Below are positions 14,394-22,856 of a stretch of DNA of 52,743 nt, in pieces; position 1 is the first letter of the stretch; every line of letters starts with the position of its first letter. The stretch is from Gemmatimonadota bacterium. GTDB taxonomy: Bacteria; Gemmatimonadota; Gemmatimonadetes; Gemmatimonadales; GWC2-71-9. Under the pieces are notes generated by a model, which was not told the origin of the DNA, did no database searches, and saw nothing but the letters and a program-made list of their open reading frames with translations. The translations under genes were made by a program, and so were the position numbers. Location of the stretch: contig QHTZ01000068.1 in NCBI GenBank assembly GCA_003221005.1, positions 1 through 52,743 on the forward strand, in the 5' to 3' direction.

Positions 14394-15449
14394 CTAGTGT
14401 ACCTCGATGCCGCCCGGCGTCCCCGCCACGACCCTCCCGATCACGGCGGCCGCGGGCGTATGCTCGCGCGCGAGGGCCGCGACCAGGGCATCGGAACGTT
14501 CCGCAGGGACCGCGAGCAGCAGGCCGCCCGACGTTTGCGCGTCTACCAGGAGGACGCGCGTCACGGCATCCACGCTTGCGGCGAACCGCACCGCTTCCCG
14601 CAGGCTGTCCGCGTTGCGCGTCGTACCGCCGGGGATGGCACCGCGCTCTGCCATGTCGCGGGCGTGAGGCAAGAGCGGGACGGTGGCCGCCTTCAGCTCC
14701 GCCGCCGCTCCACTCGCAAGCAGCAGGCTGTGCAGGTGACCCAGCAGCCCGAACCCCGTCACATCCGTGCCCGCATGCACGCCCACCGCGAGCATGGCCC
14801 GCGCGGCGCCAGCGTTGAGGGTCGTCATCGCCGCCACCGCTGGCCCGAGCTGCTCTTCGGTCAGGAGATCGCGCTTCAAACCGGTCGCCAGCACGCCCGT
14901 ACCGATCGGCTTCGTGAGCACCAGGGCATCGCCGGGCCGCGCCCCGGCGTTCGTGACGACGCGCGCGGGATGCACTTCGCCCACCGCCACCATGCCGAAC
15001 TTCGGCTCCGGGTCGTCGACGGAGTGCCCGCCCAGGATGAACGCTCCGGCTTCGCGCACGACGTCGGCACCACCCTTAAGCACGTCACCCAACAATTCGA
15101 GGAGCGCGGTCTCCCGCGGCCACCCGACGAGGTTCAGCGTAAAGAGCGGAGTGGCCCCCATGGCGTAGATGTCGGACAGGGCGTTCGCGGCCGCGATGCG
15201 ACCGAAGTCATAGGCGGAGTCGACGATGGGCGTGAAAAAGTCCACCGTCGCCACCACCGCGCGATCCGCCGTCAGCTGAACCACGGCGGCGTCATCGCGG
15301 GTCGAGGCGTCGACGAGGATCCGAGGATCCGTCGCGAGCGGCACGTGGCGCAAGACCTGCGCCAACTCGGCGGGGCCGAGTTTGCAGGCTCAGCCCGCGC
15401 CGTGCGACAGGGCCGTCAGCCGGATCGTGGTCACAGGTTCGGTAGACAT
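14394..15449 (-). CDS. selD: Selenophosphate synthase SelD, itself a selenoprotein (in-frame UGA = Sec20)
   Basis: SelD makes selenophosphate from selenide and ATP for Sec and selenouridine synthesis. From the ATG at 15449 the frame reads MSTEPVTTIRLTALSHGAG, then TGA (15392-15390), then ACKLGPAELAQVLRH, and stays open to TAG at 14394: 351 residues counting the UGA. In E. coli the aligned segment is SHGAGCGCK, with C17 and K20 essential; here the C17 position is the UGA and the Lys is kept as K23. Downstream come DDAAVVQLTADRAVVATVDFFTP, NALSDIYAMGATPLFTLN, GGHSVDDPEPKFGMVAVG and GTDVTGFGLLGHLHSLL, all typical SelD motifs. A SECIS-type hairpin follows the UGA (separate entry). Ordinary gene callers would truncate it at a TTG (15365) and lose the catalytic residue. 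Sec at this position is known in other bacterial SelD proteins. Confidence 0.93.
15347..15392 (-). promoter_or_regulatory. Bacterial SECIS element of selD
   Basis: After the UGA (15392-15390) there is first an 8-bp perfect stem with a 3-base loop (AACTCGGC-CCC-GCCGAGTT, 15382-15364). Immediately after it comes a second hairpin, GGCGCA-GGTCT-TGCGCC (15363-15347). If the A/T pair is opened, the second loop reads AGGTCT, identical to the apical loop of the E. coli fdhF SECIS that SelB binds. The loop lies about 31 nt from the UGA, within the spacing I recall for bacterial SECIS elements (roughly 16-37 nt). The hairpins lie within coding sequence, as bacterial SECIS elements do. Confidence 0.85.
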
Positions 15450-15466
15450 CGTCCACCGAAGATACT

Positions 15467-15838
15467 CTATCCGAGCACCCAGGCGAGAATTGCGCCGGCG
15501 AGAACGTAGCGCACGACGTCGCGCAGCGTTCTCGTCACGGCGGTGCGGCGGTCGAGCGCGCCCGCGGTCGAGCCGGGGAAGCGCGCGAGCGCGACCATCA
15601 ACCCCGCGAGCCCGAACAGTAGCCACCAGCCGCCGTGACCGAGCGAGTCGAACCAGAGCGACCCGAAGAGCGTAACCGCGGCTGCCTCGAGGGCTCGCCA
15701 CAATACGTCGCGCGGCGTGAACACTGCTCTCCGACCGCTGGTGTCCGGGGACGGCTCGCGATCTGGTTCTCCTGCGCCCACGATGACGAACTCCAGCGTG
15801 ACCGGCAGCCACGCCAGCAGCAGCCGCGTGAGCGTCAC
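15467..15838 (-). CDS. Small membrane protein, unknown
   Basis: 123 residues from a GTG at 15838 that overlaps the upstream deacylase stop (GTGA). Three or four hydrophobic segments are seen: LLLAWLPVTLEFVIVGAG, ALEAAAVTLFGSLWFDSL, GGWWLLFGLAGLMVALARF and VVRYVLAGAILAWVLG. The central loop (EPDREPSPDTSGRR) is hydrophilic. It ends 17 bp before selD and shares its transcript. A membrane protein next to selD could in principle be a selenium transporter component, but nothing in the sequence shows this and I do not assign it. Confidence 0.65.
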   Translation of the reverse strand: MTLTRLLLAWLPVTLEFVIVGAGEPDREPSPDTSGRRAVFTPRDVLWRALEAAAVTLFGSLWFDSLGHGGWWLLFGLAGLMVALARFPGSTAGALDRRTAVTRTLRDVVRYVLAGAILAWVLG

Positions 15839-17535
15839 TTCCTGGCGCGCCGCTCGGGCGCCACGTACCCGGGACCGCGCAGGCCCCGCCCCGGACGCGC
15901 GGCCGTGAGCGTGCCGTGGCTCAGCACGATCTGCCCGTTCACCAGCACGAACACGATTCCGGCGGAAGGCTGGTGCGGTCGCTCGAAGGTCGCGCGATCG
16001 CTGATGGCGTTGGGGTCGAACACGGTGATGTCGGCGTACATCCCGGGGCGGAGCAGGCCGCGGTCGTGCAGACCCACGCGCTGCGCCGGGAGCGACGTCG
16101 CCTTGCGGACCGCCTGCTCGAGCGGCAGCAGGTTCAGGTCGCGGACGTAGTGGCCGAGGATCCGGGCGAAGGTGCCGTAGGCGCGCGGGTGGGTCCCGTC
16201 TCCCGCGAACGGCCCATCGGGGGCGACGCCGCCCGCGTCGGTGTCGAACGCCGTCCACCAGGCCTTGAGTGCGAGCTGCACGTCCGGCTCCGCCATCAGG
16301 AAGTAGATCGCGCTGGTGCGGGCATGCTCGGCGATGACGAGATCGAACAGCGTCTCGATGGGATCGGCGTGGCGCAGCGCCGCCACCTCGGACAGCCGCT
16401 TGCCCGTGAGCTGTTTGAGGGAGTCTGCGAAGGGGAGCACGAGCACGCCCGCCGGACCGCCCGCTGCCCGCAGGAACCGATCGGTGGGTTGCGGGGGCGC
16501 GAGCAGCTCGGCGCGGATACGTGCGCGGGCGGCGGGGTTGCGCAGGCGCGCGATCAGCGAATCGACCCCGCCCGCGTGGGCCCAGCCGGGGATCGAGGCG
16601 TCGAGCGACGTGGCGGCGGCCTGGTACGGGTACAGGTTCGCCGTGACGTCGAGCCCCGCTGCCCGCGCCGAGTCGATGCGCACCAGCACGTGCGGCATCC
16701 GCCCCCAATTGAGGCGGCCGGCCACCTTCAGGTGCCAGATCTCGGCCGCGATGTCGGCCTCGCGCGCGATGCGGAACACCTCGTCGAGCGCTGCGTCGAT
16801 CGCGCCGCCCTCACTCCGCATGTGCGTGGCGTAGAGTCCACCGTGCCGCCGGGCCGCTCGCGCCAGCGCCACGAGCTCGTCGGTCGGCGCGTACAGCGCG
16901 GGGGCGTACTCGAGCGCCGTGGACACGCCGAGCGAGCCCTGCTCCATCGCCGTGTCCACGAGCGCCTGCATGTGGGCCAGCTCCGCGGCAGTCGCCGGAC
17001 GGTCCTCGTTCCCCACGACCACCATGCGGAGCTGCGTGGCGCCGACGAACGTCGCGATATTGACCGTGGAGCCGGTGCGCGCGAGGTGGGCGAAGTACCC
17101 GTCGAGGTCGCGCCAGTCCTCCTGGAAGTGGTACTTCCGCATCAGGTCGGAATCGGCCGCGACCAGCTGCTCGGTGAGCGGCGCGATACTGCCGCCCTCC
17201 CCCGTGACCTCGGTCGTAATCCCCTGGGTCACCTTCGAGAGCACGCGGTTGTCGATCAGCACGTTCTGCTCGGATTGGCCGAGCATATCGATGAAGCCCG
17301 GGGCGACGACGAGGCCGCTCACATCGAGGGTCTCGCGGGCCTGCGCCCCGTCTAGGAACCCGACCGCCACGATCCGATCGCCCCGGACGCCCACGTCCCC
17401 GCGGTATTTCGGGTTGCCGCTACCGTCCACAATCCAGCCGTGCCGCAGCACGAGGTCTAACCGACTCTTCCCCCCTCCCACATCCCCCTTCCCGCACGCT
17501 GCGAGCACGACGAGCGCCACGACGAATCCTCTCAT
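15835..17535 (-). CDS. N-acyl-D-amino-acid deacylase-like amidohydrolase, lipoprotein, HxH motif absent
   Basis: 566 residues, starting MRGFVVALVVLAACGKG with a lipobox (LAAC), so probably exported and lipid-anchored. The amidohydrolase fold follows the D-aminoacylase plan: LVLRHGWIVDGSGNP, VVAPGFIDMLGQSEQ, ITTEVTGEGGSIAPL (about 106-120), THMRSEGG (H238), EIWHLKVAG (H268) and GDGTHPRAYGTFAR. The usual DxHxH of the first metal site is D-M-L-G-Q here, and the Cys of the family's NCG motif is Glu (E113). Only the distal His pair and an Asp remain, which would fit a mononuclear metal site. I recall a 'GFIDMLGQSE' subfamily, so this is probably a lineage feature. The ATG at 17535 overlaps the upstream amidohydrolase by 4 bp. 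Confidence 0.85.
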   Translation of the reverse strand: MRGFVVALVVLAACGKGDVGGGKSRLDLVLRHGWIVDGSGNPKYRGDVGVRGDRIVAVGFLDGAQARETLDVSGLVVAPGFIDMLGQSEQNVLIDNRVLSKVTQGITTEVTGEGGSIAPLTEQLVAADSDLMRKYHFQEDWRDLDGYFAHLARTGSTVNIATFVGATQLRMVVVGNEDRPATAAELAHMQALVDTAMEQGSLGVSTALEYAPALYAPTDELVALARAARRHGGLYATHMRSEGGAIDAALDEVFRIAREADIAAEIWHLKVAGRLNWGRMPHVLVRIDSARAAGLDVTANLYPYQAAATSLDASIPGWAHAGGVDSLIARLRNPAARARIRAELLAPPQPTDRFLRAAGGPAGVLVLPFADSLKQLTGKRLSEVAALRHADPIETLFDLVIAEHARTSAIYFLMAEPDVQLALKAWWTAFDTDAGGVAPDGPFAGDGTHPRAYGTFARILGHYVRDLNLLPLEQAVRKATSLPAQRVGLHDRGLLRPGMYADITVFDPNAISDRATFERPHQPSAGIVFVLVNGQIVLSHGTLTAARPGRGLRGPGYVAPERRARK

Positions 17536-18890
17536 TTCGGCCACCCCCTGCGGACCGAGTCCGGGTACACGATCCGGCCGCGCGTCATGACCCAGGCGAT
17601 GTCGCGCGTGGCGGCGATGTCGGTCGCCGGGTTGCCGTTCAGCACCACGAGGTCGGCGACCTTGCCGGGGGCGAGCAAGCCGAGCGAGTCGGCGCGCAGC
17701 AGCTGGGCCGCCTGGCGTGTGGCGGCGCCGATCGCTTCGAGCGGAGTCAAGCCGGCCGACACGAGCAGCTCGAGCTCGTCGTGCAGCGCGGCGCCCGGCA
17801 CCAGCAGTGGGCTCGCCGCGTCGGAGCCCGCCGCGATCAGGCCGCCGGCGCGCTTGAACTCGCGCACGAACTGGTCCTGGCGCGCGCGCCCGCGGCGGAA
17901 GGCGGCGAAGTCGGCGGGGCGCCAGCCGCTCCGCTTGAGCAGGCCGGCGACGTCGCGCACGCTCGCCGCCCACCTGGGGACGTCGGCCATGGTCGGGCGT
18001 GTCAGCAGCGTGGGGTCGTTCAGGCGGGACAGCATCTCGTGCTGCACCAACGTCGGCACGATGGCCACACGCGAGCGCGCCAGCGCCCGCGCGGTGCGCG
18101 CGATTGCGCCCGAATCGAGCCGCCCCCATCCCGTCTCTTCCATCGTCCAGCCGGCCAGGAACCGGTCGTGGGCGCGGTAGTAGGACGCGGGATTCGGGCT
18201 GGCGGCCTCGACCACGCCCGACATGTGTTCGATCGAGGCAACCCCGGCGCGCGCCGCCGCCAGGGCGTCGATCTTGCCCAGATGGGCTGCCACCGCGAGC
18301 CTGAGTGTCCCGGCTTCGTCCATCAGCGGGCGGAGCAGCGCCGGCGTGATCCTGGTGTAGATCGCGATGTAGTCCGCGCCGGCGACGGCGCGCTGGTCGA
18401 CCGCCTTGCGGGCCTCGGCGCCCACCGCGACGCCGGTCGCGTCCTTGTAGGTCGGGGGCGCGCCGTCGATCAGCGGGCCCGCCGTGAACATCCGCGGCCC
18501 GAGGATCGCGGCCAGGTTGAGATCGTTGCGCAGCGCGAAGCCCGAATCGGCGCGCGAGTGCATGTCGCGCACCGTGGTCACCCCCCACGCGATGTAGCGT
18601 CCCGCCGCCCAGCGCTCGACGTGCGCGTGCGCGTCGATCAGCCCGGGGATGATCGTCTTACCGGCCACGTTTACGACCTGCGCGCCGCGCGGCACGTCGG
18701 CCTCGCTCATGTGGGTGACGGCCCGGATGTGGCCCTGCTCGACCAGCACCAGGGCGTCCGCGGCGGGCGCCGTCCCTGACCCGTCGATCAGCGTCCCGCC
18801 TTCAAGCGCGATGACGCCTTCGCCGGGGGGTTTGCAGGCGCACAGCAGCAGCACGACGGCGAGCGCGATGCGGGGGGCGTGAGGCGTCAC
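17532..18890 (-). CDS. Imidazolonepropionase-like amidohydrolase, lipoprotein
   Basis: 452 residues from a GTG at 18890 (GTGA overlap with the upstream stop). The N-terminus TPHAPRIALAVVLLLCACKPP has a lipobox (LLCAC). Metal-site motifs are largely complete: PGLIDAHAHVERW (DxHxH), AVAAHLGK (His), ASIEHMSG (His) and AAGSDAASP (Asp). The Lys that is carbamylated in some relatives may correspond to the TYKDATG or YIAIYTR region, which I cannot settle. Such enzymes hydrolyse cyclic imides, dipeptides with C-terminal Pro, or similar amides. It sits second in a four-gene exported-hydrolase cluster with a second deacylase and a SnoaL-like lipoprotein, which suggests scavenging of amidated or peptidic material. 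Confidence 0.87.
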   Translation of the reverse strand: MTPHAPRIALAVVLLLCACKPPGEGVIALEGGTLIDGSGTAPAADALVLVEQGHIRAVTHMSEADVPRGAQVVNVAGKTIIPGLIDAHAHVERWAAGRYIAWGVTTVRDMHSRADSGFALRNDLNLAAILGPRMFTAGPLIDGAPPTYKDATGVAVGAEARKAVDQRAVAGADYIAIYTRITPALLRPLMDEAGTLRLAVAAHLGKIDALAAARAGVASIEHMSGVVEAASPNPASYYRAHDRFLAGWTMEETGWGRLDSGAIARTARALARSRVAIVPTLVQHEMLSRLNDPTLLTRPTMADVPRWAASVRDVAGLLKRSGWRPADFAAFRRGRARQDQFVREFKRAGGLIAAGSDAASPLLVPGAALHDELELLVSAGLTPLEAIGAATRQAAQLLRADSLGLLAPGKVADLVVLNGNPATDIAATRDIAWVMTRGRIVYPDSVRRGWPK

Positions 18891-19330
18891 TTGGGATCCG
18901 CAGACGTGTGGTCGTGCACGATGAGCCAGCGGTCGCCGCGCCGTTCCAGGATGAGGGTGAACGGCCCGCTGGCGATCAGGGAATCGCCCCGGTGCAGCGC
19001 GAAGCGCGCGGTGCAGAAAGCCAGGCGGGGCGCGAGGACCCGGACATGCGCTTCGTCGAAGCTCAGCGAATCGTGGGACTTGCCCGGCGCGAAATAGGCG
19101 CGCTGGTAGCGGTCGTACAGCGACTGCCAGCCGTATTGCACGTGGCCGCCGGAGAAGTAGCTGGTAAGTGAGTCGGGGGCGTAGTCGCTCATGAAGCCCG
19201 CGAGATCGCCGCGGTTCCACGCGGCGGCGCTGCGGGCGAGCAACGCCGCGACCTCGTGCTGCGGGTCGCCGCGCGCGTGCGGCGGACTCCCGCACGCTCC
19301 CAGCAGCGCGCCGAGCAGACACCATCGCAC
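18887..19330 (-). CDS. SnoaL/DUF4440-like lipoprotein
   Basis: 147 residues from a GTG at 19330 (RWCLLGALLGACGSPP, lipobox LGAC). A longer frame from an ATG at 19366 exists but would place a charged 12-residue extension before the signal peptide and overlap the divergent gene. The mature part is an NTF2-like fold: EVAALLARSAAAWNRGDLAGFMSDYAPDSLTSYFSGG, then FALHRGDSLIASGPFTLILERRGDRWLIVHDHTS. The 'W..GDL..FM..Y' and 'G.W.I..DH.S' signatures are typical of DUF4440. These proteins act as small-molecule isomerases, cyclases or binding modules; no specific role can be given. It is the first gene of the leftward series. Confidence 0.8.
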   Translation of the reverse strand: MRWCLLGALLGACGSPPHARGDPQHEVAALLARSAAAWNRGDLAGFMSDYAPDSLTSYFSGGHVQYGWQSLYDRYQRAYFAPGKSHDSLSFDEAHVRVLAPRLAFCTARFALHRGDSLIASGPFTLILERRGDRWLIVHDHTSADPK

Positions 19331-19353
19331 GGGTGCACAACGTACCTTCCGTG

Positions 19354-20145
19354 ATGGCCGACGCAACCCCGCTGCCGTCGCTCGGCTCCCAGGGCGCGCG
19401 GCCCGACGGCGGCTCCCTGTGGGAGACGATCATCAATGGCCCGGTGCACTCGCGGCGCCTTGGCACGAGCCTGGGGCTCAACCTGCTCCCGGCGCGCTCG
19501 AAGCTCTGCACCTTCGATTGTCCGTACTGCGAATGCGGGTTCAACACTCCGCAGGCGGCGCGCGCTCGCTGGCCTTCCCCGGACGAGGTGGCGCATAGCC
19601 TGCGGCGCGCCCTCACCCGGCTGACGCGGCTCCCCGATTGGATCACGTTCGCGGGCAACGGCGAGCCCACGCTGCACCCGCGGTTCGCGGTGACGGTCGA
19701 GCGGGTGCTTGTGGTGCGCGCTGAGCTCGCTCCCGGGTCGCGCGTCGGTGTGCTCTCGAACGGCCTCGCCGCCGCGCGCCCCGCTGTGCGCGACGCGCTG
19801 ATGCGGCTCGACGCCCGCATGATGAAGCTCGACCCCGGGCCGCCGGAACGGGTGAACGGCGCGCGCTACGACGCGGAGCGCCTCGCCGATGTGTATCGGA
19901 CGCTCAAACCCTACACGGTGCAGGCTATGGTCACGCGGGGACGGGACTGGGACGGGGCGAGCGCGGCGAGTCTCGAGGCGTGGCTGCCGCTGGTGGCGCG
20001 GGCGGACCCGGATGTGGTGCACCTCTACTCCCTCGCCCGCCCACCGGCGGATCCGACCCTGCAAAACGTGCCGCGGGAGCGCCTCGCCGAGATGGCCGCC
20101 GCCATCCGGAGGACGCTCCCGCGCTGTGTCGTCGAGGTGTTTTAG
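19354..20145 (+). CDS. Radical SAM protein (COG0731-like Fe-S oxidoreductase)
   Basis: 263 residues. The 4Fe-4S/SAM motif is CTFDCPYCECG (Cx3CxxC), at about residue 50. ITFAGNGEPTLHPRF follows, which is the GGE-type SAM-contacting strand, then GVLSNGLAA and MMKLDPGPPERVNG. No C-terminal SPASM or extra Cys cluster is present. The closest plan I recall is the TYW1/COG0731 group of small radical SAM proteins, whose bacterial members are mostly uncharacterised. I prefer the ATG at 19354; a GTG at 19333 in frame is the alternative. The start lies only 23 bp from the divergent lipoprotein gene. The stop overlaps that of the convergent basic protein by 3 bp. Confidence 0.85.
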   Translation: MADATPLPSLGSQGARPDGGSLWETIINGPVHSRRLGTSLGLNLLPARSKLCTFDCPYCECGFNTPQAARARWPSPDEVAHSLRRALTRLTRLPDWITFAGNGEPTLHPRFAVTVERVLVVRAELAPGSRVGVLSNGLAAARPAVRDALMRLDARMMKLDPGPPERVNGARYDAERLADVYRTLKPYTVQAMVTRGRDWDGASAASLEAWLPLVARADPDVVHLYSLARPPADPTLQNVPRERLAEMAAAIRRTLPRCVVEVF

Positions 20146-20420
20146 CGGCGACGCCTGCGCGCCGGTCTCCGCTTCGCCTTCGCGCGCCGCCGGGCCTTGG
20201 CCCGCGGCCGCGACTTCTTCGCCTTCTTCCGCGCTTTGGGCCGCGACGCCTTCTTCCTCCGGGTCGGGGCTCGCTTGGCCTTCGGTGCGGCCTTGCGCGG
20301 TTCCCCCATCGGGGACGCCGGGGTAGGCGCGGGCGGCTGGGAAGGCATCGACGGCATCAGCGGCTCCATCATGCCGGGGCCGGTCCAGCCACTCTCCGAG
20401 AAGTCGGTCAGCTCGAGCAT
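20142..20420 (-). CDS. Histone H1-like Lys/Arg-rich protein
   Basis: 92 residues. The first 40 are neutral to acidic with Met/Pro (MLELTDFSESGW, then MMEPLMPSMPSQPPAPTP). The last 50 are almost only K, R, A, P and S in short KA/RA-type repeats ending ARRRRR. This is the composition of bacterial H1-like nucleoid proteins (Hc1 or AlgP-like tails), which bind DNA non-specifically. A strong GGAGGAG precedes the ATG at 20420. It stands alone and converges on the radical SAM gene. Low-complexity composition alone can mislead, but the ribosome binding site and intact frame support a real gene. Confidence 0.7.
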   Translation of the reverse strand: MLELTDFSESGWTGPGMMEPLMPSMPSQPPAPTPASPMGEPRKAAPKAKRAPTRRKKASRPKARKKAKKSRPRAKARRRAKAKRRPARRRRR

Positions 20421-20549
20421 CGGATCTCTCCTCCGCTGGTTGTCGGTGGGCGTGGCCTATAGCTTACCCCGCGAACTCATCAACGCAAGTGATGGCGCAG
20501 CGCCGCGCGCTGCCCTGCGGCGGTCACCGTCACGAAGTGACAAGTTCGC

Positions 20550-20578
20550 TTGACAACGGCAGTTACGGAGACTTAGGT
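20550..20578 (+). promoter_or_regulatory. Candidate promoter for the Ig-like/TolB gene, possibly leaderless
   Basis: A perfect TTGACA (20550-20555) with a weak -10 at 17 bp (TTAGGT, 20573-20578) lies 39 bp before the ATG at 20589. No Shine-Dalgarno sequence is seen. Transcription would start at or within a few bases of the ATG. Confidence 0.4.
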
Positions 20579-20588
20579 TCGCGCCGCT

Positions 20589-22850
20589 ATGACACTCCCA
20601 CGGGGAGCGGCCGCTCTCCTACTCGGGTTGCCGGGCACCCTCGTTGCCCAAAACGTCGCCGAAGTGCAGGTCGCGCCGCCGTCCATCACCGTCAAAGTGG
20701 GCGAGCGGAGCGGGCTCCTCGCGACGGCGTTCGATCGCGTGGGCAACGTGATCCCGACGGTCCGCGTGTTCTGGTCGTCCAACAACATCCAGATCGCGCG
20801 CGTGGACAACAACGGCACGGTGACAGGCGTGGCCAACGGCGTCGCGATCATCGAAGCGCGGGTCGGCTCGCGCAAGGGCACAGCCGCGGTGCAGGTGGTG
20901 GGTGGCACGGGGCCGCCGCCGCCTCCGCCGGACGGCGGCCAGCAGGTCACTCAGACGCCGCCCGGCACCCCTCCCTCCGACGGGTCGCTCGTGGGGCAGC
21001 CCCCGGGCACGGGGGTCGCGACGGTGCTGCGCCTCGAGCCCCCGACGATCTACCTCCTGCCGTCGGAAAACGTCCGGGCCGCGCCGCGCGCCCTGAAGGA
21101 CGACGGCTCCGCCGCCGCCCCGGTCGTCGTGACCTGGAGATCGTTGCGCCCCGACATCGCCAGCGTGGACCAGAACGGCGTCGTCGTGGCGCTCGCGTCC
21201 GGGCAGGGTACGGTGCAGATCACGACCGGGAGCGGCCTCACGGCGACGGCGCCGGTCGTCGTGCAGCAGACCGACTTCGTGTTCCGCGAGCAGGCGCCCA
21301 TCACGCTTGGCCCCGGCGAGGCCGACACCGTGCGCGTCGTCGTGCCGGCGCAGAACGGCCGGATCATCAACCCGCTCGCCCTGCAGTGGACCTCGAGTGA
21401 CCCCAGCGTGGCCCGGGTGAGCCTGACCGGCGTATTGACCGCCGTTGCACCGGGCAAGGCCACGGTCTCGGTGTCGGGCCTGCTCCAGGCGAAGAGCATC
21501 GATGTCGTGGTCCACAGGCCGGTGGAGCTGCTCGCCGTGCGGCCCAAGTGGCAGGACGAGGTGCTGGTTCCGATCCAGGGCACGGTGAAGTTCGAGGCGC
21601 AGGCGCTCGCGGCCGATCGGACCCCCGTGGCGGACGCGCCGCTGCAATGGAGCCTGGCCGACACGTCGCTCGCGAGCTTCGACGCGGCGTCGGGCGTGCT
21701 CGCCGGCAGGAAGGCTGGCAAGACACAGCTGGTGGTGAAGGGACCGGGGCAGGGGCTGATTGTGACGTGGACGGTGCGCGTGCTGGCGGCGAGCGTACGC
21801 CTGTCGGCCGCGCGCCTCGGCCTGCCCCTCAACCGGCGCTACACGCTGAAGGGGAACTACGTCGATTCCGCGGGCGCAGTGATCGGACTCGCCACCGCGC
21901 TGACCTGGGCATCCGACAATCCCCAGCTGGTGGCGGTGGCGGACGACGGCATCATCACCGCCGTGAGCTACGGGCGCGCGCAGATCGTGGCCACGGCTCC
22001 CGGAGGCAAGCGCGCGACCGCGGACGTCGTGGTGCAGGGAGAGATCGTCGTGGCGAGCTCGCGCTCGGGGCGGTTCCAGCTGTACGCCGCGGAGCGGTCC
22101 AACCTCGCTCAGCTGCGCAAGATCACCCAGGACACGGCGATCGCCACCGAGCCGGCATTCTCCCCCGACGGGTCCCGCATTGCGTACTCCTCGCACCGGC
22201 ACATCTACCTGATGGATGCGGACGGCACGAACGTCACCCGCTTGACCAACGCTCCCGCTACGGACGGGCGCGCGCAGTTCACGCCGGACGGCAACGCCGT
22301 GGTCTTCCAGTCCGACCGTACTGCGCGCTCGCAGATATTCCTGCAGCCGCTTTCGGCAGCCGAGCCGACGCAGCTCACGCAAGAGCCGGCGGTCAATTCG
22401 CAGCCCACCATTTCCCCCGACGGCGAGACGATCGCTTTCGTCTCGTCGCGCGACGCCGGCACCAACGTGTGGCTCATGTCGAAGGACGGCTCCAACCAGC
22501 GCGCCTTCACGAAGAGCACCCCGGGCGTGAGGAACATCGAGCCGCATTTCCTGCGCGACGGTTCGCTCGCCTACCTGCTCGAGACCAAGCAGGGGGGTCG
22601 CACGCTGACCCAGGTGGTCAAGGCCGACCTGGCCACGGGGAAGGTCACGCCGCTGACGGGCACGGACCTGGTGATCTCGGCCTTCGCCCTATCGCCCTCC
22701 GGTGACTTGCTCGGGCTCGTCGTAAACGTGCAGGGGGGCGGCAAGCCGTTCTATCGGGTCTACATCCAGCCGATCGGGACCGGTGGCGCCGCGGTGCCGT
22801 TGCCAACCACGGGGGCCGAGCAGATGATGACGCCGGCTTTCATGCCCTAG
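20589..22850 (+). CDS. Secreted Ig-like (BIG2) multi-domain protein with TolB-like propeller
   Basis: 753 residues. An N-terminal signal peptide (RGAAALLLGLPGTLVAQ) is followed by about five bacterial Ig-like BIG2 domains. Each is recognised by a strand such as VFWSSNNIQIARVDNNGTVTGVANG, TWRSLRPDIASVDQNGVVVALASG, QWTSSDPSVARVSLTGVLTAVAPG or TWASDNPQLVAVADDGIITAVSYG. A Pro/Gly linker (PPPPPPDGGQQ) separates the first two. From about residue 495 the PD40/TolB repeats start: FSPDGSRIAYSSHRHIYLMDADG, FTPDGNAVVFQSDRT, ISPDGETIAFVSSRDAGTNVWLMSKDG. They form a small beta-propeller. The layout suggests a cell-surface or periplasmic binding protein. It has its own predicted promoter; the MDR gene follows after 6 bp. 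Confidence 0.9.
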   Translation: MTLPRGAAALLLGLPGTLVAQNVAEVQVAPPSITVKVGERSGLLATAFDRVGNVIPTVRVFWSSNNIQIARVDNNGTVTGVANGVAIIEARVGSRKGTAAVQVVGGTGPPPPPPDGGQQVTQTPPGTPPSDGSLVGQPPGTGVATVLRLEPPTIYLLPSENVRAAPRALKDDGSAAAPVVVTWRSLRPDIASVDQNGVVVALASGQGTVQITTGSGLTATAPVVVQQTDFVFREQAPITLGPGEADTVRVVVPAQNGRIINPLALQWTSSDPSVARVSLTGVLTAVAPGKATVSVSGLLQAKSIDVVVHRPVELLAVRPKWQDEVLVPIQGTVKFEAQALAADRTPVADAPLQWSLADTSLASFDAASGVLAGRKAGKTQLVVKGPGQGLIVTWTVRVLAASVRLSAARLGLPLNRRYTLKGNYVDSAGAVIGLATALTWASDNPQLVAVADDGIITAVSYGRAQIVATAPGGKRATADVVVQGEIVVASSRSGRFQLYAAERSNLAQLRKITQDTAIATEPAFSPDGSRIAYSSHRHIYLMDADGTNVTRLTNAPATDGRAQFTPDGNAVVFQSDRTARSQIFLQPLSAAEPTQLTQEPAVNSQPTISPDGETIAFVSSRDAGTNVWLMSKDGSNQRAFTKSTPGVRNIEPHFLRDGSLAYLLETKQGGRTLTQVVKADLATGKVTPLTGTDLVISAFALSPSGDLLGLVVNVQGGGKPFYRVYIQPIGTGGAAVPLPTTGAEQMMTPAFMP

Positions 22851-22856
22851 GGACCC

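Noticed and set aside
15365..15392. selD read as a pseudogene or as starting at TTG 15365
   Set aside because: The frame continues unbroken with conserved motifs on both sides of the TGA, the TGA sits at the known Sec/Cys position, and a SECIS-type hairpin follows.
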